Source of the DNA: Erythrobacter sp.
GTDB taxonomy: Bacteria > Pseudomonadota > Alphaproteobacteria > Sphingomonadales > Sphingomonadaceae
Length of the DNA stretch: 64,000 nucleotides
Assembly: GCF_024305245.1 (NCBI RefSeq)
Contig: NZ_JAMWYX010000002.1
Location: 186,001 to 250,000 of the forward strand
Direction: 5' to 3'
The first letter of the stretch is position 1. Each line of letters opens with the position of its first letter. Below, in pieces: positions 29,401 to 37,697 of this stretch. Position numbers and translations under genes: made by a program. Under the pieces are notes generated by a model that was given only the letters and a program-made list of their open reading frames with translations, made no database searches and was not told where the DNA came from.

Positions 29401-29483
29401 TGGACGATGCCGATACCTCGCATCCGTTCTACTGGTCGGCCTTTGCAGTGGTGGGCGACGGGGCCGCGAGGCTCGCCCGCTGA
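26412..29483 (+). CDS. exported CHAT-domain (caspase-like) protease with TPR-like repeats
   Basis: 1023 residues. A signal peptide ends near PGAAQ (residue 33), so the protein acts outside the cytoplasm, unusual for CHAT proteins. The middle (about 220-490) has helical TPR-like units such as NLGNYTEARRLFAAS. The C-terminal CHAT domain (about 690-1020) keeps the caspase-type dyad: His867 in HFATHG and Cys917 in ILSACDT, followed by GGRTILASHWPVPD and the terminal FYWSAFAVVG. It should be an active cysteine peptidase. Start ATG 26412 lies one base after the TpsA stop. Coupling to TpsA suggests that the exoprotein or its translocator is the substrate or activator. This is inferred, not shown. 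Confidence 0.88.
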   Translation: MTDRFISRVTGAVGTLWLGLGTAVLPAVPGAAQTGAATGQASLSLRDTFPIGSNGLCEAQILAPEAGAGLFDRRYSVICRDAAAPVGTLWVIRGSAAEAPAARFAGAEATCKPDSASVDTPGLPATERLVCGSSQSIIRTELLLARSGQRTYAASGLSAYAKALELGLASLANDKVMPGTVEIPLTSATDDLAFARQQAEAIAADQALVEAYRRSNAGNFAEAAEFFAVSSAALAGPGAVEARLNQGLQQSNLGNYTEARRLFAASRADSAASPVLARLLRNYEAMDALNQRKPEAALQLLDAPLLSDFGDSGELRNLLIGPALAGQLASENDRVGGPYSLSLTPLERSQLLDGQHAYLKATALRLLGRAGTATELLEQAEATLASVREGRVVSIVWLRAQVLGELAENAERSGRPADAEALHQRAVALLDATYPNSPAYDSARGLLAGFYARAGRRDDALTLYRDIVADAEGRPLPSLRGLLAPYFALLFAGDTADAASAAELFAASQLLQRPGLAQTQAVLARELSGGTDEAAQLFRTTTNLARGIEQLRLSLIELRSTQELGSDQTAAIAENEERLQQLQVQQAEVLQKLAAYPRYRAVTEGALALSDLQAVLGEDEAYVKLVTLEDSAFVIYSTTTSAQAWRADATPDELEKLVGRIRESIAIAEGGQVLTYPFDIEGARELYVRLFAPVAERLPQLRHIVFEPDGALLKLPINLLVTDDGSVAAYKARLAGSNGDEYDFRGTAWLGRKTQISTSVGASAFRDVRAARPSNGTRPYLGLGENAPIEPGTAGAGARTRSALAGGENCQWSPNIWANPIPADELRDAAERFGGASRVLTKDEFTDSAIRNLDNLGEYRVLHFATHGLVTAPQPECPPRPALLTSFGDGEDSDGLLSFAEIFGLRIDADLVILSACDTAGSATIGATREAGVTSGGDFALDGLVRAFVGAGGRTILASHWPVPDDFNATGRLISGLFAEGGRETAEALRASQLSLMDDADTSHPFYWSAFAVVGDGAARLAR

Positions 29484-29503
29484 ACCGGCGCGATTCCCCG
29501 AGG

Positions 29504-31561
29504 ATGAAACTGCGGCCGACGCCTGGCAATTCGCCATTCGGCTGGCTGCGACGCGGCTGGCGCAACGTGCGCGAGGCGGGCGGGGTTCAGCTTGCCGCGA
29601 CGCTGGTGGTGCTGTGCGCGGCGCTGTTCATCGCCCGCTTCAGCTGGGTGCTGCCCGACGGGGCCGAGCCGACACCGCTGACCAGCGAGGCCGAGCGCGC
29701 GCTGTACGATCTGCGCGCCTATTACGCCGCCGATCTGGTCGAGCAGGACAGCCGCGTCGTGTTGGTTGTCTATACCGACCAGACCCTTATCAAGGCCCGC
29801 AAACGCTCGCCGCTCGATCGCGGCGTGCTGGCCCGGACATTGCGCAATCTCGATGGCATGGGCGCAAAGGCGATCGGGATCGATATTCTGTTCGACCAGC
29901 CGCAGGACGAGGATGACCAACTGATCGAGACGCTGCGCACGATGCGCACGCCGGTCGCGCTCGCCTATGCCAACCTTGCCACCAACAAGGATGATATCGT
30001 CTACGAGCAGCAGCAATATTTGGAAGAATTCCAGGGCCAGTTCACCGGCACCAGAACGCGGCCCGCCAGCATCCGGCTCGACAATACCTTCGGGGCAACG
30101 CGGGTGTGGCCCGAAATCGTGGCCGACCTGCCGCCGTTGCTGGGCCGGGCAATGCTGACAGATGCGGGCGAGCCTGCGAGCAATTTTGCCGGATACGAAG
30201 GCTCGATCGATTATCGCCGTGCCAAATTCGTCGATGCACCGCTGTTTCCCGCGCTCCAGATCGATCTGTTTGCCGATGCCGATCCCGAAGTGCTGCCGTT
30301 TCTGGCCGATCAGATCGCGGGCAAATATATCCTGATCGGCGGCGATATCGTCGATTACGACCGGGTCGAGACGACCTTCACCTCGATCACGGGCGAAGTG
30401 CCGCCGGGGATCGCGGTCCATGCCGAGATCATCGCGCAGATGCTCGACAACCGCGTACTCGCCCCGATCCCGTCGTGGGTGCTGTGGGTGATGGCGGCGC
30501 TGGTGGTGCTGAGCGCGGCGCTGACCGCGCTGCTCGAATGGCCCGCGCGCCGGCTGGCACCGTTTCTGATCGTCCTGATCCTTGTCTTCATCGGCATCCC
30601 GGCGCTGCTGCAATTGCGCAATGTCGATACCTATGGGCTGCCTGCGGTCGGTTGGCTGGTGGGCTGGATCATCGCCTTCACCGCGGTCACGGCGGCGGCC
30701 CGCGCTTCGGGCGCGGTGCAGCGCAATTTCGCCACCGGCGCGCTCGGCAAGTATATCCCGCGCGACATTGCGCAGGCTATCATCGACAAGCCCGAATTGC
30801 TGTCGCTGGGCGGGGAAAAGCGCGAAATCTTCGTGCTGTTCAGCGATCTGGAAGGCTTCACCAAGATGAGCCACGCGATCCCGCCGGAAATGGTGGCGAA
30901 GCTGCTCAATCGCTATCTCGATCTGCTCAGTCAGGTGGTGCTCGACCATGGCGGGGTGATCGACAAATTCGTGGGCGATGCGGTGGTGGCGTTCTGGGGC
31001 GCGCCGATTGCCCGGCCCGATGATGGCACCCGCGCGGCCAAGGCAGGCTATGCGATCTGGCAGGCGGGCGAGCACTTCCGCCGCGAGGTGGCAGCGATGG
31101 ATGCTAGCCTGCCGAAAATCGGAAAGACCCGCGTCGGCCTGCATTTCGGAGAGGCGGTGATCGGCAATTTCGGCGGGGCGACCCGCATCCAGTACACTGC
31201 GCTGGGGGATTCGATGAACACCGCCGCGCGGCTGGAAGCGGCCAACAAGGCGCTCGAATCAAGCGTGATGGCGAGCCGCGAATTCGCCGAAGCTTCGGGG
31301 CTGGACTGGTGGCGTCCGATGGGCCGGGTGCAGTTGCGTGGCCGTGCGCGGCCCGTCGATCTGTTCGAGCCGGTTCCCGAATTTCCGGGCGCCGACCGCG
31401 AAACTCTGGCACAAGCCTGTTTGCTGGCTGCCAGCGACCGTGCAGCAGCGATCCGGCTGGCACAGGATGTCGCGGATCGTCATCCGGATGACTCAGCGTT
31501 ACGTAATCTGGTAAAGCGGATGCGGGAAATGGACGAGGGAGGAACTTATGTTCTCGGTTAG
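29504..31561 (+). CDS. CHASE2-domain membrane adenylate cyclase (class III)
   Basis: 685 residues. TM1 spans about 31-50, an extracytoplasmic CHASE2 sensor about 50-315, three more membrane helices fall between 323 and 395, and a cytoplasmic class III cyclase domain spans about 437-620. Metal-binding Asp448 (LFSDLEGFT) and Asp492 (FVGDAVVAF) are present. So are Lys488 and Asp569, which select ATP over GTP, and Asn572 and Arg576 of the transition-state pair (GDSMNTAARLE). It is therefore predicted to make cAMP in response to a periplasmic signal. It starts 20 bases after the CHAT gene and its end overlaps the next gene by 14 bases. A possible receiver, an oxidoreductase with two cyclic-nucleotide domains, is encoded at 45511-48048. 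Confidence 0.93.
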   Translation: MKLRPTPGNSPFGWLRRGWRNVREAGGVQLAATLVVLCAALFIARFSWVLPDGAEPTPLTSEAERALYDLRAYYAADLVEQDSRVVLVVYTDQTLIKARKRSPLDRGVLARTLRNLDGMGAKAIGIDILFDQPQDEDDQLIETLRTMRTPVALAYANLATNKDDIVYEQQQYLEEFQGQFTGTRTRPASIRLDNTFGATRVWPEIVADLPPLLGRAMLTDAGEPASNFAGYEGSIDYRRAKFVDAPLFPALQIDLFADADPEVLPFLADQIAGKYILIGGDIVDYDRVETTFTSITGEVPPGIAVHAEIIAQMLDNRVLAPIPSWVLWVMAALVVLSAALTALLEWPARRLAPFLIVLILVFIGIPALLQLRNVDTYGLPAVGWLVGWIIAFTAVTAAARASGAVQRNFATGALGKYIPRDIAQAIIDKPELLSLGGEKREIFVLFSDLEGFTKMSHAIPPEMVAKLLNRYLDLLSQVVLDHGGVIDKFVGDAVVAFWGAPIARPDDGTRAAKAGYAIWQAGEHFRREVAAMDASLPKIGKTRVGLHFGEAVIGNFGGATRIQYTALGDSMNTAARLEAANKALESSVMASREFAEASGLDWWRPMGRVQLRGRARPVDLFEPVPEFPGADRETLAQACLLAASDRAAAIRLAQDVADRHPDDSALRNLVKRMREMDEGGTYVLG

Positions 31562-32294
31562 AATGAAACAGGCACTTGCGGCGATGGCACTGGGCGGCGC
31601 GGCACTGGCTTTGCCGGCGGCGGCAATGGCCGGCGTTGTGGTCAAGTCCACCGGGCCTTCGTCGGCCAGGTATCCGGTCGGCACGAAGCTGGATGATGCG
31701 ACCAGCATCACCTTGAAGCCGGGCGACGTGGTGACTGTGCTTACGTCCGAAGGAACCCGCGTGATCAAGGGCGCGGGCACATTCCGCGTGGGTGATCGCC
31801 CGCAGGTCGCGACCGACCGCTTCGCCTCATTGACTCGCAAGCGTGCGGCAACGCGCGTGCGCACCGGAGCGGTGCGGGCGCCCGATGACGATGTCGTGAC
31901 CAATCCCAGCTTGTGGTATGTCGACATCACCCGTTCGGGCACAGTCTGCCTGTATGACCTTGCCACCGTGCGGCTGTGGCGTCCGGGCACCGAAGGCACC
32001 GCCACCTACCGCATCACCGGCCACGGCGAGAGCGCTGTGCAGGCCGAAGTCACCTTCGACGACACCGTTACCGTCGCGGCGCTCGATCCGGCGCGTCTGC
32101 CGGTGACAGAGGGCGGGCATTACATGATCACCGGCCCTGACGGCACTACCAGCGCCGAGCTGAATTTCGTGCTGCTTGCCGATGATTATGACGCGCCCGA
32201 CATGCTCGCCGAAGCCTTGATTGCCAAGGGATGTTCGGTTCAGTTGGAGGCACTGGCAAGCACGCTGGAGGCAAGCGCCGAAGCTGCGAGCTGA
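31548..32294 (+). CDS. exported protein of unknown function, possibly FecR/SH3-like
   Basis: 248 residues with a signal peptide (MALGGAALALPAAAMAG). The N-terminal mature part (about 30-80) is beta-rich and reads like a FecR- or SH3-type module: GDVVTVLTSEGTRVIKGAG. The rest has two Cys (SGTVCLYD and KGCSVQLE) that could form a disulfide. It overlaps the cyclase gene by 14 bases and has GGAGG at good spacing before ATG 31548, so it is the fifth member of the TPS/CHAT/cyclase operon. A periplasmic partner of the CHASE2 sensor or of the exoprotein is plausible. I cannot assign a function from sequence. Confidence 0.75.
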   Translation: MFSVRMKQALAAMALGGAALALPAAAMAGVVVKSTGPSSARYPVGTKLDDATSITLKPGDVVTVLTSEGTRVIKGAGTFRVGDRPQVATDRFASLTRKRAATRVRTGAVRAPDDDVVTNPSLWYVDITRSGTVCLYDLATVRLWRPGTEGTATYRITGHGESAVQAEVTFDDTVTVAALDPARLPVTEGGHYMITGPDGTTSAELNFVLLADDYDAPDMLAEALIAKGCSVQLEALASTLEASAEAAS

Positions 32295-32521
32295 GGCAAC
32301 GTGCCGGCATGCGTCACGGCGCATCGGGACAGGGCATGCAGAAAAGCGCGGATTGCCTGTTGCATCCCACTGCCAAGCTTGTGACAAGGGGCCGGGCGGC
32401 CCGACGGGGAGTCGGCAGTGGCGGGATTCCTGACGCGGCTCTACAAGCGCGCTCAGAGATCGATTGCTACTCTGCACCGGTCTAGCAGGAATTGGTGCCA
32501 GGGCATCTCGGGGGGGATGAG
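32295..32521. other. structured intergenic region between the TPS/CHAT/cyclase and cytochrome operons
   Basis: 227 bases with no supported gene. CCACTGCC (32367-32374) and GGCAGTGG (32414-32421) are perfect inverted arms enclosing a smaller GGGCC/GGCCC stem, so the transcript could fold into a branched hairpin. It may end the upstream operon or form a leader for the cytochrome operon. No CRP-type TGTGA-N6-TCACA site was found, only the half-site CTTGTGAC near 32379. Confidence 0.4.
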
Positions 32522-33907
32522 ATGACGGGATTGACAGCGAAACGGATCCTCGGCCTTTTCCGCAGGCCGCAGGTCATTCGCCTGCTGGCGGTTGCTGGCC
32601 TGGCCGCGCTGTACCCCGCTTCGGGCGCGATCGGAAATCCCACGTTCGAAGGTGTTGCCAGTTGCGCCGGATCGACCTGCCATGGCCGTGCCGAAGGCAA
32701 CGGCGCAGTGGTGCGGCAGGATGAAATCGCGACATGGCAAGAACCCTCTTCGCCCAGCGGCGCGCATAGCCGTGCCTATGCCGTACTGGGCGGTCGGCGC
32801 GGGCAGCAGATCGCGGCAAGCCTCGGCCTGGGCGATGCCAAGCAGGCGCCCGCGTGTCTGGGCTGCCATTCGACCTTTGCACCGGTCGCGCAGCGCGGGG
32901 CGAAGTTCACGCTGACAGACGGGGTCGGGTGCGAAAGCTGCCACGGCGCGTCCGGAGGCAGCTGGCTGGCGGAGCACTACGCGGTTCCCGCCACCCATGC
33001 ATCCAACGTGGCAGCGGGTCTGATCCCGCTCGACAATCCCAAGGCGCGGGCGAATGTCTGCCTCGATTGCCATTACGGATCATCCAAGCCCGGCCAGTTC
33101 GTGACCCATGCGATGATGGCGGCGGGCCATCCGCGCGTCTCGTTCGAACTCGACCTGTTCAGCGCGCTGCAGCAGCACCACAATCTCGACGCCGATTACA
33201 CAGCGCGCAAGGGCGCGCCCAGTTCGCTGCGGTTCTGGGCGGTCGGTCAGGCCGAGGCGGTGCGCCGCTCAACAGGATTGTTCGCGCAGCCGAAATTCGC
33301 GATGGAAGGCGCCTTCCCGCAGTTCTATTTCTACGACTGCCATTCGTGCCACCGCACCATTACCGACGGCCCGCAGCGCAAGCTGACGTTCGAAACCAAT
33401 CCGGCAAGGCCGATCCCGTTCGGCAATCCGCCCTTCAATGATGAAAACATCATCATGCTGTCGGCCACCGCAGGTGCGCTGGTGCCGGGCGAGGCGGCGG
33501 CGTTCCGGACTGCGAGCCGCGATTTCCACAAGGCGATGGGTGCCGGGCCGGGCGAGGCGCGAGCGGCGGCTCAGGCACTATCGGCGCGGGCCGGGGCGCT
33601 GTCCGATGCCTTGTCGGGCCGCGCCTATGCCAGCGCCGATGCCTTCCGCGTCATCGCGATCATCGCGGGCGAGGCGACCGCGCCGCGCTTCACCGACTAT
33701 GCCGGATCGGTGCAGGCGGTGATGGGGATCGACACGCTGCTGAACGCTCTGGTCAAGGAAGGCCGCGTCACGGCAGGCGCAGCGGCGGGCATCCGCGGGG
33801 ACATCGCCCGCGCGTACAATGCAGTGGACGCGCCCAATGCCTATCGCCCGGCGGATTTCCGCGCCGCGCTCAAATCCGCCGCAGGCGCCATCGGCAGACT
33901 GCAATAG
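32522..33907 (+). CDS. exported pentaheme c-type cytochrome (c554-like)
   Basis: 461 residues. A signal or anchor segment covers about residues 15-37. Five heme sites follow: one CX4CH site (CAGSTCH, Cys48-His54) and four CXXCH sites (CLGCH, CESCH, CLDCH, CHSCH), all in the first 290 residues. W...HSRAY after the first site is shared by a group of c554-like multiheme proteins. The C-terminal 170 residues are helical and heme-free. ATG 32522 is chosen over GTG 32492 because a strong G-rich ribosome site precedes it. It opens the four-gene cytochrome operon ending at 41827. The CX4CH site is uncommon outside c3-type and related cytochromes. Confidence 0.88.
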   Translation: MTGLTAKRILGLFRRPQVIRLLAVAGLAALYPASGAIGNPTFEGVASCAGSTCHGRAEGNGAVVRQDEIATWQEPSSPSGAHSRAYAVLGGRRGQQIAASLGLGDAKQAPACLGCHSTFAPVAQRGAKFTLTDGVGCESCHGASGGSWLAEHYAVPATHASNVAAGLIPLDNPKARANVCLDCHYGSSKPGQFVTHAMMAAGHPRVSFELDLFSALQQHHNLDADYTARKGAPSSLRFWAVGQAEAVRRSTGLFAQPKFAMEGAFPQFYFYDCHSCHRTITDGPQRKLTFETNPARPIPFGNPPFNDENIIMLSATAGALVPGEAAAFRTASRDFHKAMGAGPGEARAAAQALSARAGALSDALSGRAYASADAFRVIAIIAGEATAPRFTDYAGSVQAVMGIDTLLNALVKEGRVTAGAAAGIRGDIARAYNAVDAPNAYRPADFRAALKSAAGAIGRLQ

Positions 33908-33909
33908 CG

Positions 33910-35862
33910 ATGCGCAGGGGGGCGAAAACCGGTTGGATCGCGGCGGGCGCGCTGCTGCTTGCGTCATGCGGGGGCGGGGACAGTCCGCCCAGCAATGGCG
34001 GCGCAACCGGAGGCGGGCCGCCGCCGCCGCCCCCACCTCCGCCTAGCGGACAGGTCTATTCAATCCCGCCGGCCGAAAGCCTGTCTGCCGCCGATGTCGG
34101 CACGGTGATCGCACAGGCCGCAGCCGAGGCGCGCAGCCGGAATACGGCAGCGACCATCGCTGTCACCGACCGGGTCGGCAATGTCCTTGCCGTGTTCGCC
34201 TTGCCCGGCGCTGCACCCACTGCGGTCATTCCCGGCGCGCCCAATGGCGATGATATCGACGTGCAGGGATTGACCATCCCCAGCGCGGGCGCGGCCATCG
34301 CCAAGGCGATCACCGGAGCCTACTTATCAAGCGGCGGCAATGCCTTCTCCTCCCGCACGGCCAGCATGATCGTGCAGGAGCATTTTCCGCCAGCGCCGAC
34401 CACCGCCGGGCTGGAAAGCGGGCCGTTGTTCGGGGTGCAGTTCAGCCAATTACCGTGCAGCGACCTTGCCGCGCGCGCGGGTGAGGGGCTGATCGGGCCG
34501 AAGCGTTCACCGCTCGGCCTCTCCGCCGATCCGGGCGGGTTCCCGCTTTACCGCAACGGCGCGGTCATCGGCGGCGTGGGCGTGATTGCCGACGGGGTTT
34601 ACGGCCTCGATTCCAACGTGCTCGACCGCGACAATGACCTTGACGAGGCGATCGCGCTGGCGGGCACCGTCGGGTTCGAGGCGCCGGTCAGCATCCGCGC
34701 CGACCGCATTACAGCCGACGGCACGTCCTTACGCTATACCGACATCGAATATCCGCAGATCGGCAATGTCGCAGGCGCGAGCTTTGTGGGGACGGCGGGC
34801 GCTTTGGTGCCGGTGACGGGCTACTACAGCGGCGCAGGCCTGCTCGCAGGCAGTGCCTATGGCAGCGAGGCATCGGGCATCCGGCCATCGACCGCAGCGG
34901 AATTTTCGATCCGCGACGCCTTCGTCCTGTCCAACGGCGCAGGGGCGAACCGCTTCCCTGTGCGGGCCGGAACGGATGCGGGCGACATCGCCGCGCCGAT
35001 CACCGTTGCCGAGGCGCAGGCGATCCTTGAAGAAGCCTTCACCGTGATGAGCCGCGCACGCGCGCAGATCCGCCAGCCGCTCGACAGCCGCGCACAGGTT
35101 TCAATCAGCCTTGTCGATACGCGCGGGCGGGTGCTGGGCATCGTCCGATCACCCGACGCGCCGATCTTCGGGATCGATGTCAGCTTGCAGAAGGCGCGCA
35201 CCGCGAATTTCTTTTCCGGTGCGTTTGCCGCCAACGAATTGCTCAGCGCGCCCGGCGAGGTGCCGGAGTTCGTTGCCCGCACCCGCGCTTTTCTGGGCGA
35301 TCCCAATGCGCTGACCGGCGGGTTTGCCTTTGCCGACCGCTCGGGCGGAAACCTGTCGCGCCCCTATTTCCCCGATGGCGAGATCGGCCAGCCGCACGGC
35401 CCGCTGTCGCGCCCGATTGCGCAGTTCAATCCGTTCTCGACGGGCCTTCAGAGCGCGCTGGTGCTCGGCGATCTGGCGCAGCATCTCGGTTTCGTGACCG
35501 GCGCGAGCGCCACCGATGCTCCGCGCGGATGCACTGGATTGCCGCCAATCGCTGGCGGGAATTCGCGACTGGCCAATGGCATCCAGATTTTCCCCGGCTC
35601 GGTCCCGATCTATCGCGGCAATGTGCTGGTCGGCGGGATCGGCGTGTCGGGCGACGGGATCGATCAGGACGACATGATCAGCTTTCTCGGCTTGCACAAC
35701 GCAGGACAGCGCGTCGGCGGGTTCGGCAATGCGCCCGCGGCCATCCGCGCCGACCGCATCGTGGTGCAGGTCGGCAGCCGGCAGGTGCGGCTGCGCTACG
35801 TCAACTGCCCCTTCGCGCCGTTCCTCGACAGCGCGGCCCAGAACGTGTGTGAGGGGCTGTAA
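33910..35862 (+). CDS. lipoprotein with tandem HbpS/GlcG-type heme-binding domains
   Basis: 650 residues, two bases after the pentaheme gene. Lipobox LLLASC places the lipidated Cys at residue 20. A Pro-rich spacer (residues 37-45 nearly all Pro) leads to two copies of the HbpS/GlcG fold. Copy one starts near SLSAADVGTVIAQAAAEA, copy two near ITVAEAQAILEEAFTVM. Each has the family's LVDRxGxxLxxxR-like strand (IAVTDRVGNVLAVF; ISLVDTRGRVLGIV) and a FPLYRNG/VPIYRGN block. HbpS-type domains bind heme or sense redox state in other bacteria. A redox or heme-handling role on the periplasmic or outer face fits the cytochrome operon. The internal duplication is large for this family. Confidence 0.8.
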   Translation: MRRGAKTGWIAAGALLLASCGGGDSPPSNGGATGGGPPPPPPPPPSGQVYSIPPAESLSAADVGTVIAQAAAEARSRNTAATIAVTDRVGNVLAVFALPGAAPTAVIPGAPNGDDIDVQGLTIPSAGAAIAKAITGAYLSSGGNAFSSRTASMIVQEHFPPAPTTAGLESGPLFGVQFSQLPCSDLAARAGEGLIGPKRSPLGLSADPGGFPLYRNGAVIGGVGVIADGVYGLDSNVLDRDNDLDEAIALAGTVGFEAPVSIRADRITADGTSLRYTDIEYPQIGNVAGASFVGTAGALVPVTGYYSGAGLLAGSAYGSEASGIRPSTAAEFSIRDAFVLSNGAGANRFPVRAGTDAGDIAAPITVAEAQAILEEAFTVMSRARAQIRQPLDSRAQVSISLVDTRGRVLGIVRSPDAPIFGIDVSLQKARTANFFSGAFAANELLSAPGEVPEFVARTRAFLGDPNALTGGFAFADRSGGNLSRPYFPDGEIGQPHGPLSRPIAQFNPFSTGLQSALVLGDLAQHLGFVTGASATDAPRGCTGLPPIAGGNSRLANGIQIFPGSVPIYRGNVLVGGIGVSGDGIDQDDMISFLGLHNAGQRVGGFGNAPAAIRADRIVVQVGSRQVRLRYVNCPFAPFLDSAAQNVCEGL

Positions 35863-37697
35863 TGGGGATGTGGCTGGCCATCCCCGCCGCGCTGATGGTG
35901 CAGGCAGCACCGCCGGGCGAAGATGCGCCGCCGCCGCCTGCCGAGTGGGAGCAGGACATCCCGCCAGTCGATCCCGATATCATCGAAGGGCGTGAGCGGC
36001 CCGGCTACACCGCCCCGCTGCCCGATCGGATCGAGCAGGATAACGAAGGCGCAATCCGTTCGCCGCCGCCCGAAGCCTTCCCTACCGATCAACTGCCGAT
36101 CCCGGATCGCTGGCGACTGATCGAAAGCCTGGGTCTGGTGAAGGAGAACCTGCTCGATCCCTATAACCAGAACACCTACAAGGGCGACCGGCCGATCAAT
36201 CCGGACAAGGTGCCGTGGTTGCCGATCACCGGCGATGACTGGTTTTTCGTCGCCAATCTGATCAGCGACAGCGTGTACGAACCGCGCACCTTCCCGATTC
36301 CCGTCGGCGTGCAGACCACCGAAGACCCCGACCGGCTCGATGTGTTCGGCAATGATTTCAGTCAGGTGCTTAGCCAGACGTTCATTGCCGGTTTCGCGCT
36401 GCTGAAAGGATCGACCACCTTCAAGCCGCCGACGGTCGAATACCGCGTGACGCTGGCCTACAACGTCAATTACGTCGACGTGCCCGAACGCCGCGTGCTG
36501 TTTGTGGAACCTTCGCGCGAAAGCCACCGGCTCGACCAGTTCCTCGGCGTGCAGGAAGCTTTCGTCGATTACCACTTCAGCCAGTTCGATAATGACCGGT
36601 TCGATTTCATTTCGATCCGCGCGGGCATCCAGCCGTTCCAGTCGGATTTCCGCGGATTCCTGTTCAACGATCAGCAATTGGGCGTGCGCCTGTTCGGATC
36701 GCGCGACAACAATCGCTTCCAGTTCAACCTAGGCGCGTTCTGGCGGCTGGAGAAGGACACCAACAGCGGCCTCAACGCGATCCTGCGGAGCCCGCGCGAC
36801 GATTTCGTGTTCGTCGCCAATGCGTATCGGCAGGACTTCCTGATCCCGGCGCTGACCAGCCAGTTCACCGTGGTCTACAACATGAACCGCGAGGCTGACG
36901 ACATCCAGATCGACACCAACGGTTTCCCGGTGCGCCCGGCGCTGCTCGGCACGCTGCGGGGGCGTGAGTATGATGTCGTCTATCTCGGCTACAACATGGA
37001 TGGCCGCATTGGCCGCGTGAACCTGACGGGCAGTTTCTACTGGGCGCTGGGGGAAGACCGCAACAGCTTCTTCACCGATCGTCCGGCAGACATCAACGCG
37101 CAGTTCGCGGCGGTCGAGGCGAGCTATGATCGCGACTGGATGCGCTTCCGCCTGTCGGCGGCCTATGCCAGCGGGGACAGCGATCCCTATGACGATACCG
37201 AAGGCGGGTTCGACGCGATTTTCGAAAACCCGATCTTTGCAGGCGCAGATACATCCTACTGGATTCGCCAGACCATTCCCTTCGCAGGCGGGGGCCGAGC
37301 GATTGCGGTGAACGGGCGCAACGGCATCCTCAATTCGCTGCGTTCCTCGAAAGAGCAGGGGCAGAGCAACTTCAACAACCCCGGCCTGCTGCTGGCGGGC
37401 GTGGGCGCGGATTTCGACCTGTCGCCGGAGTTTCGCCTGTCCGCCAACGCCAACCACCTGTGGTTCGAGAATACCGCGACATTGCAGGTGCTGCGCAACG
37501 AAGGCTCGATCCCGCGCGAGATCGGATTCGATCTGTCGGCGGCGGCGATCTGGCGGCCCAAAGCGACGCAGAACATCGTCGTCCGCCTGTCCGCCGCAAC
37601 GCTGGTGGCCGGTGACGGCTTCCGCAACCTGTTCGACAATCTGGGCGGGGAGCAGAAATTCCACTCCATCCTCGCCAACGTGGTGCTGACCTACTGA
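35862..37697 (+). CDS. outer-membrane beta-barrel protein of the cytochrome operon
   Basis: 611 residues, start overlapping the lipoprotein stop (TAATG). After a short hydrophobic leader (LAIPAALMVQA, without basic residues) comes a Pro-rich acidic region. From about residue 110 to the end there are alternating amphipathic strands with aromatic girdles, closing in LANVVLTY, a typical barrel-end signal. The stop overlaps the start of the decaheme gene. A barrel coupled to a multiheme cytochrome recalls porin-cytochrome conduits such as MtrB/MtrA, but no homology to MtrB can be claimed by eye. It lacks the MtrB N-terminal Cys pair. Substrate or partner unknown. Confidence 0.75.
   Translation: MGMWLAIPAALMVQAAPPGEDAPPPPAEWEQDIPPVDPDIIEGRERPGYTAPLPDRIEQDNEGAIRSPPPEAFPTDQLPIPDRWRLIESLGLVKENLLDPYNQNTYKGDRPINPDKVPWLPITGDDWFFVANLISDSVYEPRTFPIPVGVQTTEDPDRLDVFGNDFSQVLSQTFIAGFALLKGSTTFKPPTVEYRVTLAYNVNYVDVPERRVLFVEPSRESHRLDQFLGVQEAFVDYHFSQFDNDRFDFISIRAGIQPFQSDFRGFLFNDQQLGVRLFGSRDNNRFQFNLGAFWRLEKDTNSGLNAILRSPRDDFVFVANAYRQDFLIPALTSQFTVVYNMNREADDIQIDTNGFPVRPALLGTLRGREYDVVYLGYNMDGRIGRVNLTGSFYWALGEDRNSFFTDRPADINAQFAAVEASYDRDWMRFRLSAAYASGDSDPYDDTEGGFDAIFENPIFAGADTSYWIRQTIPFAGGGRAIAVNGRNGILNSLRSSKEQGQSNFNNPGLLLAGVGADFDLSPEFRLSANANHLWFENTATLQVLRNEGSIPREIGFDLSAAAIWRPKATQNIVVRLSAATLVAGDGFRNLFDNLGGEQKFHSILANVVLTY

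Noticed and set aside
32295..32521. CRP-type cAMP operator for the cytochrome operon
   Set aside because: Searched for TGTGA-N6-TCACA here and at 48049-48154; only a half-site was seen, so no claim is made.
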